Of a DNA stretch of 64,000 nucleotides, positions 48,151 through 57,241 are shown piece after piece. Every line of letters starts with the position of its first letter. Position 1 is the first letter of the stretch. The position numbers and the translations under genes are program-made. The notes below the pieces were generated by a model. The model was not told where the DNA came from and ran no database searches. It saw nothing but the letters and a program-made list of their open reading frames with translations. The DNA comes from Vibrio maritimus (GTDB lineage Bacteria; Pseudomonadota; Gammaproteobacteria; Enterobacterales; Vibrionaceae), in contig JYJJ01000019.1 in the NCBI GenBank assembly GCA_003263775.1, positions 1 to 64,000 on the forward strand. Reading direction: 5' to 3'.

Positions 48151-49131
48151 TTGATTATTACAATAGATACAGGCACGACCAACACCCGCGTAGCACTGTT
48201 TGAAGGGAAAAACCGTATTGATCAGGTAAAGGCAAATGTAGGCGTTCGCGATACCAGTATCGATGGCAATAACCTTAAGTTGGTCAACACTATATCGACA
48301 GCGATTGAGGAGCTGAAAAGCAAGCATTCGCTTCAAGATTCTGACATTCAAGCCATTTTAGCGGCGGGGATGATTACCTCAAACCTAGGCTTACATGAAG
48401 TGCCGCATCTGGTCGCTCCGGCCTCATTGGATGATTTTGCTAACAACGTGACATCCATTGTAAATGACTCAATATCGCCACTACCGATTCATTTTATTCC
48501 TGGTGTAAAAAACCTTAATACCGACAACATAACCTCTGTTATGGGTCTGGATATTATGCGTGGTGAGGAAGTAGAGGCACTGGCGATTGCAGAGCAATTT
48601 AACATTGACCGAGATGCGATTATTGCACTGCCCGGCTCACATTCTAAATTCGTCGCGATAGATTCAAACAAGACGATCAACGGCTGCTGTACTACGTTAG
48701 CAGGTGAGCTCAATGCCATCATCACCAATAACACGATCCTAACCAGTTCGCTGGAGAACCGTTTCTCAGAAACGCTTTGCAATGAAGCATTGTTGGAAGG
48801 CTACAATGCAGCTGAGCAATTTGGCATGGGGCACGCTTTGTTTTTGATAAGACTTCAAGAGCAGTTTGAAGGCCGCAGTCATGAAAAACTGGCAAGCTTC
48901 CTAGTCGGTGTCATTCTTCATTCTGATATTAAAGCCCTAACGTCTGCTCCACAGCTTGGCTTTACTTCAGATACACCCGTCTACATTGGAGGCTCAGGTT
49001 TACTTTGTGAAGCCACAGCTTATCTGCTTCAACAGCAATTTCCTGACAATCCTGTTCACCAATGTACTGATATTCAAGACTTATCTGCTGTCGGTTCCAT
49101 GTTTGTCGCTGCAAAAGCAAACCTTATTTAG
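48151..49131 (+). CDS. dgoK: 2-dehydro-3-deoxygalactonokinase-type kinase (DgoK)
   Basis: 326 residues. N-terminal ITIDTGTTNTRVALFE phosphate motif, AAGMITSNLG, MGLDIMRGEEVEALA and PGSHSKFV are DgoK signatures. Phosphorylates 2-keto-3-deoxygalactonate or a similar acid at C6 for the DgoA-type aldolase. Start is TTG 48151, set by gagga 7 bases upstream; an in-frame ATG at 48124 would place the start inside the terminator T-run and is rejected. Intact. Confidence 0.87.
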   Translation: MIITIDTGTTNTRVALFEGKNRIDQVKANVGVRDTSIDGNNLKLVNTISTAIEELKSKHSLQDSDIQAILAAGMITSNLGLHEVPHLVAPASLDDFANNVTSIVNDSISPLPIHFIPGVKNLNTDNITSVMGLDIMRGEEVEALAIAEQFNIDRDAIIALPGSHSKFVAIDSNKTINGCCTTLAGELNAIITNNTILTSSLENRFSETLCNEALLEGYNAAEQFGMGHALFLIRLQEQFEGRSHEKLASFLVGVILHSDIKALTSAPQLGFTSDTPVYIGGSGLLCEATAYLLQQQFPDNPVHQCTDIQDLSAVGSMFVAAKANLI

Positions 49132-49155
49132 TCAACCCCAATTATGACTAACCAT

Positions 49156-49190
49156 GAGCTTTCCGTGCCTCGAGTGGAAAGCTCTTTTTT
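49156..49190 (+). terminator. Terminator between dgoK and the MDR oxidoreductase gene
   Basis: GAGCTTTCC...GGAAAGCTC followed by TTTTTT. The next ribosome-binding site (cggag) starts immediately after. Confidence 0.85.
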
Positions 49191-49203
49191 CGGAGTCTCG
49201 TCA

Positions 49204-50208
49204 ATGAAAGCCATTACCTACCAACCTACTAGCGATCAATTTCAGCTAAGTGAAATTCCTGAGCCTACCGCATCCGAAAATCAGGCCTTAATCAAGGTCA
49301 TTGCGTGTGGGCTTAACCCTGTCGATACCAAGATCCCTAATTGGCAACATCTGGTTGAAAACATGGACAATCATTTTGTTGTTGGGTTGGATGTTGTAGG
49401 CGAGATCGTAGATATCTCGACACTGAGTACACCTTGGCAAGTAGGCGACAAGGTTCTATTTCACGGCAATATGTTCGATCCCAACGGTGCCCTCGCTGAG
49501 TATTGTCTGCAAGATCACCGCACCTTAACTCGATTACCCAATATCAGCGACGACTTCGCAGCGTCTACCCCATGTGCCGGCTGGACAGCATGGAGAGCAT
49601 TGGTGGACAAACTTCGAGTGCAAACCAAACGCTCTCTGCTCATTGCTGGAGGTTCAGGCGGTGTGGGAGGCTTCGCGATTCAACTGGCGAGGTACTTTGG
49701 CGTAAAAACAATCATAGCGACATGTTCTGAGAAAAATGCCGATTATGTGAAGCAACTTGGTGCGACTCACATCATTGATTATCAAAATCAGGACGTGGTC
49801 GCTGAAGTGATGGCAATAACAGCAAATCAAGGGGTCGATATTGCCCTTGACTGCGTGGGCGCTCAATCTGAACTTTACTGTGCCAACTCATTAAAATTCG
49901 ACGGTGAAATGGTTGAGCTTGTCGAAACGGCGGATCTCAATCGATATCTCCAAGCAAAAGCTAGAGGAGTCACGGTTCACCAGCTCAGTCTTGGTGCCGG
50001 CTATAACCATGGAAGCGCTGGTCGAGACTCTATCCGACGTGCAGGTGAATCGTTCAATAAACTTCTTGAACAAGGTGACATTACCCCACCTAAGATCACG
50101 ACTCTCCCCCTCAAGGAAGCAGCGAGTGCGCTAATGGAAATCAGAAACCAGAGAACGGTTGGCAAGATTGTGGTCGATGTTTTAGGCCAGGGCAGGACAT
50201 CCTGTTAA
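49204..50208 (+). CDS. Zinc-independent MDR oxidoreductase (quinone oxidoreductase-like)
   Basis: 334 residues. N-terminal MKAITYQP...CGLNPVDTKIP, then LIAGGSGGVGGFAIQLA, the NADPH loop of quinone oxidoreductases, and LDCVGAQSEL. Lacks the zinc GHE motif (VVGLDVVGEIV instead). ATG 49204 chosen: cggag lies 8 bases upstream, while an in-frame ATG at 49144 precedes the terminator stem. Substrate unknown. Overlaps the next gene by TAATG. Confidence 0.82.
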   Translation: MKAITYQPTSDQFQLSEIPEPTASENQALIKVIACGLNPVDTKIPNWQHLVENMDNHFVVGLDVVGEIVDISTLSTPWQVGDKVLFHGNMFDPNGALAEYCLQDHRTLTRLPNISDDFAASTPCAGWTAWRALVDKLRVQTKRSLLIAGGSGGVGGFAIQLARYFGVKTIIATCSEKNADYVKQLGATHIIDYQNQDVVAEVMAITANQGVDIALDCVGAQSELYCANSLKFDGEMVELVETADLNRYLQAKARGVTVHQLSLGAGYNHGSAGRDSIRRAGESFNKLLEQGDITPPKITTLPLKEAASALMEIRNQRTVGKIVVDVLGQGRTSC

Positions 50209-51074
50209 TGAACGTATCCAGAAGAGGCGAACTACTGCTTTTTGCTGCGACATTATGCGCTGCTAGCGGGTGGGTAACGTCAAAGTATGTGTTATATGAA
50301 ATGCCCAATTCAATGTTCGTAGCTGGACGATTTTTTATCGCTGCAACGCTTCTTCTGCCGTTTTGCTTCCAAGAACTGAAACGTATTTCTTGGTCGATTT
50401 TTAAGAATCTTATCTTTGTCGGCGCACTACTCGCAGCTTCTATCAATGTGTGGGTTCATGCGGTCAGCACTACCAATAGCCTTGCTGAGGGCGCGTTTAT
50501 CATGAGCCTTGCTATGATCATTGCGCCATTAACTCAATGGCTGCTCCTAAGGCAAAAGCCTAGCTCAGCATTTTGGGTCTCTCTACCGCTAGCAACGGTA
50601 GGAATGATGTTTCTAACACTCAAAAATGGTTGGAACTTCGATCCAAGCTTGGGGTACTTTTTTCTTTCTTCGTGCCTGCTTTCTGCACACTTCGTACTAA
50701 ACAAACGAGTAAGCGCTCAGCTATCAGCACTGCCTTCAATCTGTATTCAGATGTTTGTTGTCGCAATCAGTGGAGCAATTCTGTACGTTATTGATGGTGC
50801 GCCCAGTATCGAGGTCTCGACTTCTGGTTGGTTCTATTTTGCACTCGCTACACTATTAGCCACGACCATGAGGTACTTAACCCAAACGATTGGACAAGGC
50901 ACAACATCGATTGCCACAGCCTCGCTCATCATGATCTTAGAGCCTATCTGGACTTTGCTAATGAGTGTTGCGCTTTTTGGTAGTCATTTAAGCACCACAG
51001 ATACGCTAGGTGGTGCGTTGATATTGCTGTCACTATATGTGTATGTAAAGCGCTCTAGCAGACACGGCAATTAA
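50208..51074 (+). CDS. DMT-family (EamA) transporter
   Basis: 288 residues, about ten predicted helices in two EamA repeats; AAGGWVTSKYVLYEMP-like ASGWVTSKYVL near the N-terminus, IMILEPIWTLLMSVALFG in the second repeat. Probable metabolite or drug exporter. Start overlaps the stop of the oxidoreductase gene, so the two are coupled; whether they belong to the sugar-acid pathway is open. Intact. Confidence 0.82.
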   Translation: MNVSRRGELLLFAATLCAASGWVTSKYVLYEMPNSMFVAGRFFIAATLLLPFCFQELKRISWSIFKNLIFVGALLAASINVWVHAVSTTNSLAEGAFIMSLAMIIAPLTQWLLLRQKPSSAFWVSLPLATVGMMFLTLKNGWNFDPSLGYFFLSSCLLSAHFVLNKRVSAQLSALPSICIQMFVVAISGAILYVIDGAPSIEVSTSGWFYFALATLLATTMRYLTQTIGQGTTSIATASLIMILEPIWTLLMSVALFGSHLSTTDTLGGALILLSLYVYVKRSSRHGN

Positions 51075-51086
51075 AGAGTTGGGCGC

Positions 51087-51559
51087 TTAACGCTTGTACT
51101 TATGCAGTATGTTTTTAGGAATGTGGCAATAATCATTTGGATGTAGCGTCAATCGATCTTGATGCTCTTCATCGCTCTTGACGTAATTGCTAAGCGGCAA
51201 TACCTCAACCGCGATTTTATCTGAGTCTGGGCGCGCGCGATATACTGTCGAACAAGTTCAAGATGCTTAGGATTCACACTGTAAACTCCAGTGCGGTATT
51301 TCGTCCCTACATCCTCCCCTTGCTTGTTGAGGCTGTACGGGTCGATGATTTCAAAAAAGAAATCCATCAATTGCTCGACGGTCACTTTATCTGGGTCAAA
51401 CTCAGTGACTACACACTCAGCATAGCCGTCGTAGTCGCTTGCTGTGGTATCAGTTGTGCCATTGGCTCTGCCTGCTTGGGTTTTTACCACACCGGGTAAG
51501 TGGCGCATGAACTCTTGTACTCCCCATAAACAGCCACCAGCAAAGTAGATCTTTTCCAT
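51087..51559 (-). CDS. msrA: Peptide methionine sulfoxide reductase MsrA (frameshift)
   Basis: About 157 residues. The catalytic GCFWG-type motif reads FAGGCLWGVQEF, followed by YDGYAECVVTEFDP and FFEIIDPYSLNKQGEDVGTKYRTG. One base is missing at about 51229-51240; repair gives RPDSDKIAVEVLPLSNYV and DEEHQDRLTLHPNDYCHIP with stop at 51087. Repairs S-form methionine sulfoxide. The CLWG variant replaces Phe with Leu beside the catalytic Cys. Start at ATG 51559, where the family N-terminus begins. Confidence 0.87.
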
Positions 51560-51811
51560 CTTGTATCGCACCCAAAACACTCTTGAAGGCAGGCAAGGTA
51601 ACACAGTTTAGAGCGAGATGGGACTATGCTGACAAGGTCTAACACGAATTCAAAGTACTCGGCCGCTAAATCAAGGCGGATATGAGATGTAGTCAAAAAT
51701 TTTGATTCAAACTCGAGACAAAGCGTACGAAGACAAATGCTCTCAGTGCTAAGATATCAAGACATAAATGTATGCCGCATTATGGGAATAGCGGCTCAAT
51801 GGAGAAAAACT

Positions 51812-52330
51812 ATGCGTAATCGGCATGTAGGCGAGCTCGTACTGAGTGAAGCGCAGATCCAAGCTGGCACAAAGAAAGTCGCTGAGCTTATCAACCAACA
51901 ATTCAATGAGGTGGTGGTCATCTCTGTGGTACCGGGTGGTATCTTGTTCACCGCTGACCTAGTAAGACAGCTGACGATTGATGTGAGTATGGATACCATC
52001 TCATGCCCTCATACACCGGGTGATCGCAACAACCAATCTGAGATTGTTTATCATCAGAATATCGAAATTGAAGGCAAAGATGTCATCGTTATTGATGATG
52101 CCATTGAGTCCGGCGGCACAATGAAACGCCTGGTTGAGTACTTATCGGCTAATTATCAACCGAAATCTCTGTCAATCGCGACGCTGTTTGTCAAACCGGG
52201 CAGAGTTGATATTCCATTCCCGCAGCTTTATGCCTATGAGATGGAAAACGACGATTTACTCGTCGGTTACGGGCTGCCATGGAACGACAAGCTAAGAAAC
52301 ATTCCTTACGTCTCCAAGCTTGTAAAATAA
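51812..52330 (+). CDS. Purine phosphoribosyltransferase (hypoxanthine type)
   Basis: 172 residues. PRPP-binding motif VIVIDDAIESGGTMKRLVEYL at about residue 100 and VVPGGILFTADLVRQL at about residue 37 match hypoxanthine/xanthine phosphoribosyltransferases of the Hpt group. Start ATG 51812 has ggag 9 bases upstream. The IESGGT version (usual D.G.T) is conservative. Stand-alone gene ending at a strong terminator. Confidence 0.8.
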   Translation: MRNRHVGELVLSEAQIQAGTKKVAELINQQFNEVVVISVVPGGILFTADLVRQLTIDVSMDTISCPHTPGDRNNQSEIVYHQNIEIEGKDVIVIDDAIESGGTMKRLVEYLSANYQPKSLSIATLFVKPGRVDIPFPQLYAYEMENDDLLVGYGLPWNDKLRNIPYVSKLVK

Positions 52331-52337
52331 CCAGAGC

Positions 52338-52364
52338 ACAAAGGGGCATGTATTGCCCCTTTGT
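52338..52364. terminator. Convergent terminator
   Basis: ACAAAGGGGCA-tgtat-TGCCCCTTTGT then TTTTG on the plus strand; serves both the phosphoribosyltransferase and the NmrA-like gene. Confidence 0.8.
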
Positions 52365-52372
52365 TTTGTCGT

Positions 52373-53233
52373 TTACTTTTCAACGACTGCGGCGAACTCT
52401 TCTGCAAACGCTCTAAAGGTTCTTGGCTTTTGACCTGTTACACGCTCTACCGTATCTGTGACGGTCGCATAATGCCCTTCTGCAAACCACGCCATGATTT
52501 CTGCAAGTTTCTCTGCCGTCCAATCATCCATGCCAGCCTCTTTCATTGCCGCTTCAGCCGCTTCTTTTGGTACATCAACATACTCAATTTGCTTACCAGA
52601 TACCTCTGTTAGCACCTCAGCTTGCTCTGCAAACGTTAACGACTCAGGTCCAGAAAGAAGATAGGTTTGATTTTCATGGCCAGGTTGAGTCAACGCAGTC
52701 ACAATCACAGCAGCCACATCACGAATATCAACCACACTCTGTTTCGCTTGCGCCAAAGGCAAGAAAAACTGCCCCATCGCATTGATGGTCGGTAAGCTGC
52801 CATAAAGATTCTGGAAAAAAGAGTTTGGTTGAACGATGGTATACGCAATACCCGAATCCTTAACCATGTCATCGGTTACGACGTGGGTACGGATGATCTC
52901 TGAACCCGCATCCGCTTTTGCGCCCATACCAGAGAGCTTAACAATGAGTTCAACTCCTGCCGCTTTCGCTGCAGCGATGGTATTTTCAATCCACAGCTTG
53001 TTGCTAGCGTGAGCTGGCATAGCTACATAGATTTTTTTCACCCCTTCAAGCGCCTTCGTCATTGTTTCAACATTGTCGTAGTTACTAACGCGAACCTGGT
53101 TTGGGTTTAGGTCTAGCTTGCTAGCTGCATCAGCGCTGCGCGCCATCACGCCAAAATCGGCTCCCACCTCTTTTAGCTGTTTAACCACTTCTGAGCCTGT
53201 GTTGCCTGTTGCGCCTAGTACTAAAATTTCCAT
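52373..53233 (-). CDS. NmrA-like NAD(P)-binding oxidoreductase
   Basis: About 286 residues, atypical SDR. N-terminal dinucleotide motif ILVLGATGNTGSEVV, then VKLSGMGA and YTIVQPNSFFQNL. Resembles QorB/azoreductase-like NmrA proteins that act on quinones or sense redox state. ATG 53233 with aagggg 6 bases upstream. Divergent from a LysR gene, its likely regulator. Intact. Confidence 0.82.
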   Translation of the reverse strand: MEILVLGATGNTGSEVVKQLKEVGADFGVMARSADAASKLDLNPNQVRVSNYDNVETMTKALEGVKKIYVAMPAHASNKLWIENTIAAAKAAGVELIVKLSGMGAKADAGSEIIRTHVVTDDMVKDSGIAYTIVQPNSFFQNLYGSLPTINAMGQFFLPLAQAKQSVVDIRDVAAVIVTALTQPGHENQTYLLSGPESLTFAEQAEVLTEVSGKQIEYVDVPKEAAEAAMKEAGMDDWTAEKLAEIMAWFAEGHYATVTDTVERVTGQKPRTFRAFAEEFAAVVEK

Positions 53234-53381
53234 CATCAACCCCTTGGTTCTTGTGTCAGTTTTACCCGTTAAGCAGCGCGCTGCCTTGGTATGAATTTAC
53301 TATAGCTAAACCCATAAACATTGATTAGAGGGTTAAAATGAACTTTACTATCCTTATTTGGGATAATAAGAATCTAGTGAA

Positions 53382-54309
53382 ATGAAAGAACTTTCTGCAC
53401 TGCCTTTATTCGCTAAAGTAGTTGAACTGAATAGCTTTGCCGCAGCTGCACGACAACTGAATGTGCCTACGACCACGGTCAGTCGTAAAATTCAGCAACT
53501 AGAGCATGATCTTGGGGGAAGCTACTCAACCGATCAACCCGCTCACTGTCGCTTACAGAACTCGGCACGCAGGTCTTGCCCAAGGCACAGCTGATCGCCG
53601 ATACGGTTTCAGAGCTCTATAGCGATGCTGAAGAAATGGCAAATCAGCCTATCGGTACCTTGACGATTTCAGCGCCAAAGGCACTCAGCCAAGACCTATT
53701 GGCGCCTATGCTGGCAGAGTTTCGAGCCCGCTACCCCACAATTCGCATTAACCTTGCCTCATCAAACCGGTTTCAAGATCTCACCAAACAAAGTATCGAT
53801 TTTGCTTTTCGACTTGGCCCTTTGCATGACTCAAACCTTGTCGCACTAAACCTCTCTCCGGTTAAATATGTACTCGCAGCATCAAAGGCGTTTTGTGACA
53901 AATATGGAGAGCCTTCTCACCCTCTCGACCTTTATCAACTGCCCTGTATTAGAAATCATGTGGAAGGCTACTTTCTACCTTGGCACTTTGCTTACCGAGC
54001 GAAGAGGTGGAGATCACCAGCCAGTCAGATATGATTTCCGATGACTTTACCGTGACAAAAGCCTTCGCTCTTAATCATGCAGGTATTTGCTATCTACCCT
54101 ACTCCTTATTACGCGATGAGCTGAACACAGGCGATGCCAAAACCCTACTTGAGCCTTGGGTTCCACAAGAGAGAACCATGCTACTCGTCTACCCAGACAA
54201 ACGACACTTACCGCTTAAGTCTCAGTTATTTATCGAGTTCATAAGAGAGAAGCGCGCAGAGTTTAGAGAAAAACTGTCAGGGATTTCCCAAACTGAAAGC
54301 GGTGAGTGA
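53382..54309 (+). CDS. LysR-family regulator (two frameshifts)
   Basis: Repaired length about 309 residues. N-terminal helix-turn-helix FAKVVELNSFAAAARQLNVPTTTVSRKIQQLE, then the substrate-binding domain with GTLTISAPKALSQDLLAP. Losses of one base at the G5 run 53514-53518 (repair gives KLLNRSTRSLSLTELG) and at about 53987-53994 (repair joins PWHF to LPSEEVEI). It is divergent from the NmrA-like gene with about 150 bases between, the usual layout for LysR control of a redox enzyme gene. Confidence 0.83.
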
Positions 54310-54396
54310 CAGGCATCTCATTCACTCATCTCGCCCACTATCCAATCACCCAAAAATCAGCTATTATCGTCCGAAATTTAACTTAGGTGATATTGT

Positions 54397-55161
54397 ATGA
54401 CAAGTAATTTTAAGTTAGCTGCCTCTGAGCTACTAGGACGCCGAGTGCCGGGCACGAAAGCGCCACGTCTTGATGAAACACACCGCCCAAAAACACTCGA
54501 CGACGCACTGCAAATCCAATCTTCAATGATTGATATCCACAGTGACAAGGTGGGTGGTTGGAAGTGTTTGCTTCCTCTGGCAGATGATAAGTTCGTCGTA
54601 GCGCCGATCTTTGCTGGTAGTTTACAGACTGGCGAAGTCTGTGAGCTTTTTGCTGACAACAACGTGGCGCGCGTTGAGCCAGAGATCGCATTCGTACTTA
54701 ACAAGACACTGCCTGCTAACCCTGGAGGCTACAGTGAAGAGCAGATCAACGACGCGATTGGCTCTTGCCACATGGCGCTAGAGTTGATGCAGTCGCGTTT
54801 TGCTGACGACAGCGGCGCTGAATTCTATGAAAAACTGGCTGACTGCCTAGTCAACCAAGGTCTGTTCATCGGTCCTGAGCTACCTCGTGAGAAAGCGTTT
54901 GATGCAGCAAGTATCAACATTGCGGTTTCTCAAGGCGACGATGTACAAACCTTCGCGGGTGAGCATCCAAATAAACTTGCACAAACGCCAATCTACTGGC
55001 TGATCAACACAATGACACGTCGTGGTGTTGACTTCCAAGCCGGCGAAGCAATCATCACCGGCTCTTACTGTGGCATTGTTGAAGTGGCATTCGATAAGCC
55101 AACAACGATTAAGTATGAAGGCTTTGGTGAATACCAAGTCACCTTTAAGGCGAAAGGCTAA
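54397..55161 (+). CDS. 2-oxopent-4-enoate hydratase-type protein (FAH superfamily)
   Basis: 254 residues. Features of the MhpD/HpaH group: KVGGWKCLLP, VEPEIAFVLNKTLP, GSCHMALELMQSRF, ITGSYCGIVEV. These enzymes hydrate 2-hydroxy-2,4-dienoates in aromatic-acid breakdown or decarboxylate related oxo acids. No other gene of such a pathway is nearby, so the substrate is open. Own promoter and convergent terminator. Intact. Confidence 0.8.
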   Translation: MTSNFKLAASELLGRRVPGTKAPRLDETHRPKTLDDALQIQSSMIDIHSDKVGGWKCLLPLADDKFVVAPIFAGSLQTGEVCELFADNNVARVEPEIAFVLNKTLPANPGGYSEEQINDAIGSCHMALELMQSRFADDSGAEFYEKLADCLVNQGLFIGPELPREKAFDAASINIAVSQGDDVQTFAGEHPNKLAQTPIYWLINTMTRRGVDFQAGEAIITGSYCGIVEVAFDKPTTIKYEGFGEYQVTFKAKG

Positions 55162-55174
55162 GCCTTAACTCGTT

Positions 55175-55210
55175 TAAAAGCGCGCTTACCCCTCGGTATT
55201 GTGCGCTTTA
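55175..55210. terminator. Convergent terminator-like repeat
   Basis: TAAAAGCGC...GCGCTTTA between the hydratase and the lipase foldase genes; long loop, weak. Confidence 0.4.
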
Positions 55211-55230
55211 TACCGCAATAGCTCTCCTCA

Positions 55231-56055
55231 TCAGAGTGCCGATGCACGTTTTTGATCGTGAATTCGCTCCAGCGCTTCGATTCGACGGATCTGATGACTA
55301 TCAAACAAAGGCTCTCTAAGTTCAGCGATGGCTTGCTCTCGGTCATACTCCGACAACGATTTGTTCTCGATGATCTCAGCTCGCGCCAGCATATAGCTTT
55401 GAACACTTTGTTCAAACTCCGCGCGTTTCTCATCCAATGCCGCCAACCTTTGGCTCGCTTCAATACCAACTAATGACTCTCGCACCAAGAACTGACTTTG
55501 TGCATCCATAGAGTTTGTCTCATTGAGTGCGGTCAGTAAGCTCGCGTTGTAATAGCTTTTCTGTAGCTCTGGGGACAGTTGCGCCAATTCTTGTTGCCAC
55601 ATCTGCAGGTACTCTTCTGAGCTCTGTGCTATTTGTTTTAGCTCTTTTTGCCTAAGCGCAAGCTCTCGCATTTGGTTTTCTTCTGCAAATAAGCGTTGCT
55701 GCTCCTCAAAAGTAAAAAAGCGCGCTTGAAGTGCCAATATTTGCTGATGCAGAGCATTAAAGTCTTCCGTTGCACCCAGTTCTACCAATGCGGCTTTATA
55801 CTGGATGAATTTCTTAAAAAGCGCAGGCTCCATACCATTCGAGTTGTCGCTATAGTGTTCAAACCTTTGCTCAATTATCTTCACATCAGTTTGACTAGCA
55901 TCAGACAGAAAGTAGTCGAAGGTGTCACGAAGTGACCCCTCATCAACTTGAGTATCCTGTTGAGAAGAGGCTTGTATTGGCAGCTCAGAGCTATCGCGCG
56001 TTTCAGTCCAATTCCAAGCGCCCGCCACAATAAGGCTAACAACGGACAAGAGCAT
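55231..56055 (-). CDS. Lipase-specific foldase (Lif)
   Basis: About 274 residues. N-terminal membrane anchor LMLLSVVSLIVAGAWNW, variable linker, then the Lif motif LRDTFDYFLSDASQTD at about residue 45 and a long helical, charged domain (QRLFAEENQMRELALRQKELKQ). Folds the secreted lipase in the periplasm before type II export. Start taken at ATG 56055, 26 bases after the lipase stop; the frame is open upstream into the lipase gene. Known families: every subfamily I.1/I.2 lipase needs its own Lif. Confidence 0.88.
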   Translation of the reverse strand: MLLSVVSLIVAGAWNWTETRDSSELPIQASSQQDTQVDEGSLRDTFDYFLSDASQTDVKIIEQRFEHYSDNSNGMEPALFKKFIQYKAALVELGATEDFNALHQQILALQARFFTFEEQQRLFAEENQMRELALRQKELKQIAQSSEEYLQMWQQELAQLSPELQKSYYNASLLTALNETNSMDAQSQFLVRESLVGIEASQRLAALDEKRAEFEQSVQSYMLARAEIIENKSLSEYDREQAIAELREPLFDSHQIRRIEALERIHDQKRASAL

Positions 56056-56080
56056 CAGCCTTTGGTTGTCATTCGCATGG

Positions 56081-57013
56081 CTAAAGTCCTTGAAGCTGGA
56101 GTCGATTGGCGTGTTGTCTGTATAAGGTTTTTGGATCCGTTTCGAATAGATGGTGGATACCGAGCAGACCATTGATTTCATCAAGATGATTCATCTTGTA
56201 ATCGTCGCCAATCACCTTGCCTAAATGGGTGCTGCACTGACCAACTAGCCCATCATTAGGCTCATCAAAGGCTAGCCCTAAGATGAGCATTGCCGGGTCG
56301 GCGGGGTCGAGCACATTGGTGTAGGTTGAGGTGCCAGTCCAAGAGTAATAATAAACGCCATTGTCTGCTTGCCAGTCACCATCGCCACAGGTTGAAGTCG
56401 GTACACCCTCTGGATAATGGGCATTAAAAGCCAGTGATCCCTCTGTTGTGAGCGCTTCAAGTGAGCTCAGTCCGTCTTGAGGTAAATCGGAGCCACCAGA
56501 GAGCAAACCAATCAATGTGGTCAACCCACCCGCCAGTTTTACCGCAACTGCTTCCGCAGCAGAGCCTTCAGGTACGGTGCTACGCACCAAATCTGCCACT
56601 TTAGAGCCCTTGTTGACACCACCGACACTGGTCACGGAGGCCACCATTTCTGGGGCTACCGAAGCAACATATCTAGCAGTGGGCGCACCGTGACTGTGAC
56701 CAATAAGGTTGACCTTTTTCGCGCCAGTGACCGCCAATACATTCTCTACCTGAGTAAGTAATTGCTCACCTCGAACTTCAGAACTGTTGGTCGCTGAAAT
56801 CTGCGCGACGAACACTGTGGCTCCATCCTTACTTAGCGTTTGCGGGATGCCATAGAAGTAATCAAAACCCGCCAGGGAGTCGAAACCAAACAGCCCATGA
56901 ACCAACACAATGGGGTATTGGGTTTGTGTGTATCCAGACTGATGACCAAACAGTTTAGCTTGCACATTGAGCGCGAAGACCGCGCACAAAATAAGCAGTG
57001 AAATATGCTTCAT
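56081..57013 (-). CDS. lipA: Secreted triacylglycerol lipase, subfamily I.1/I.2
   Basis: 310 residues. Signal peptide MKHISLLILCAVFALNVQA. Oxyanion segment IVLVHGLFGFDSLAG, nucleophile elbow LIGHSHGAP, calcium/His region NHLDEINGLLGIHHLFETDP; the single disulphide pair lies at TSTCGDGD and GQCSTH. Closest to Vibrio/Pseudomonas type I lipases that depend on a Lif protein, encoded next. Intact. Confidence 0.92.
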   Translation of the reverse strand: MKHISLLILCAVFALNVQAKLFGHQSGYTQTQYPIVLVHGLFGFDSLAGFDYFYGIPQTLSKDGATVFVAQISATNSSEVRGEQLLTQVENVLAVTGAKKVNLIGHSHGAPTARYVASVAPEMVASVTSVGGVNKGSKVADLVRSTVPEGSAAEAVAVKLAGGLTTLIGLLSGGSDLPQDGLSSLEALTTEGSLAFNAHYPEGVPTSTCGDGDWQADNGVYYYSWTGTSTYTNVLDPADPAMLILGLAFDEPNDGLVGQCSTHLGKVIGDDYKMNHLDEINGLLGIHHLFETDPKTLYRQHANRLQLQGL

Positions 57014-57241
57014 TCTACCTTTTCCTTGTCAGACCTCCGATGAGTAAATCAGCGTAGTAGAGCAAATTTGCGGTCGCCAAAGTGGATTTTAAAAAATGTG
57101 AATTTGTGCCCACATTTGCATATCCACCTCATTTGAAATGATCACATTCAACCAATGAGCAACTATTGTCATACGGTTTTAACGTGCAAGTCATACAGAT
57201 AAATAAGAATAATTACTCCACCCTAACTCACAGATATCAAA

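Noticed and set aside
49144..49203. N-terminal extension of the MDR oxidoreductase
   Set aside because: It is encoded by the terminator stem; the family N-terminus starts at ATG 49204 with a ribosome-binding site.
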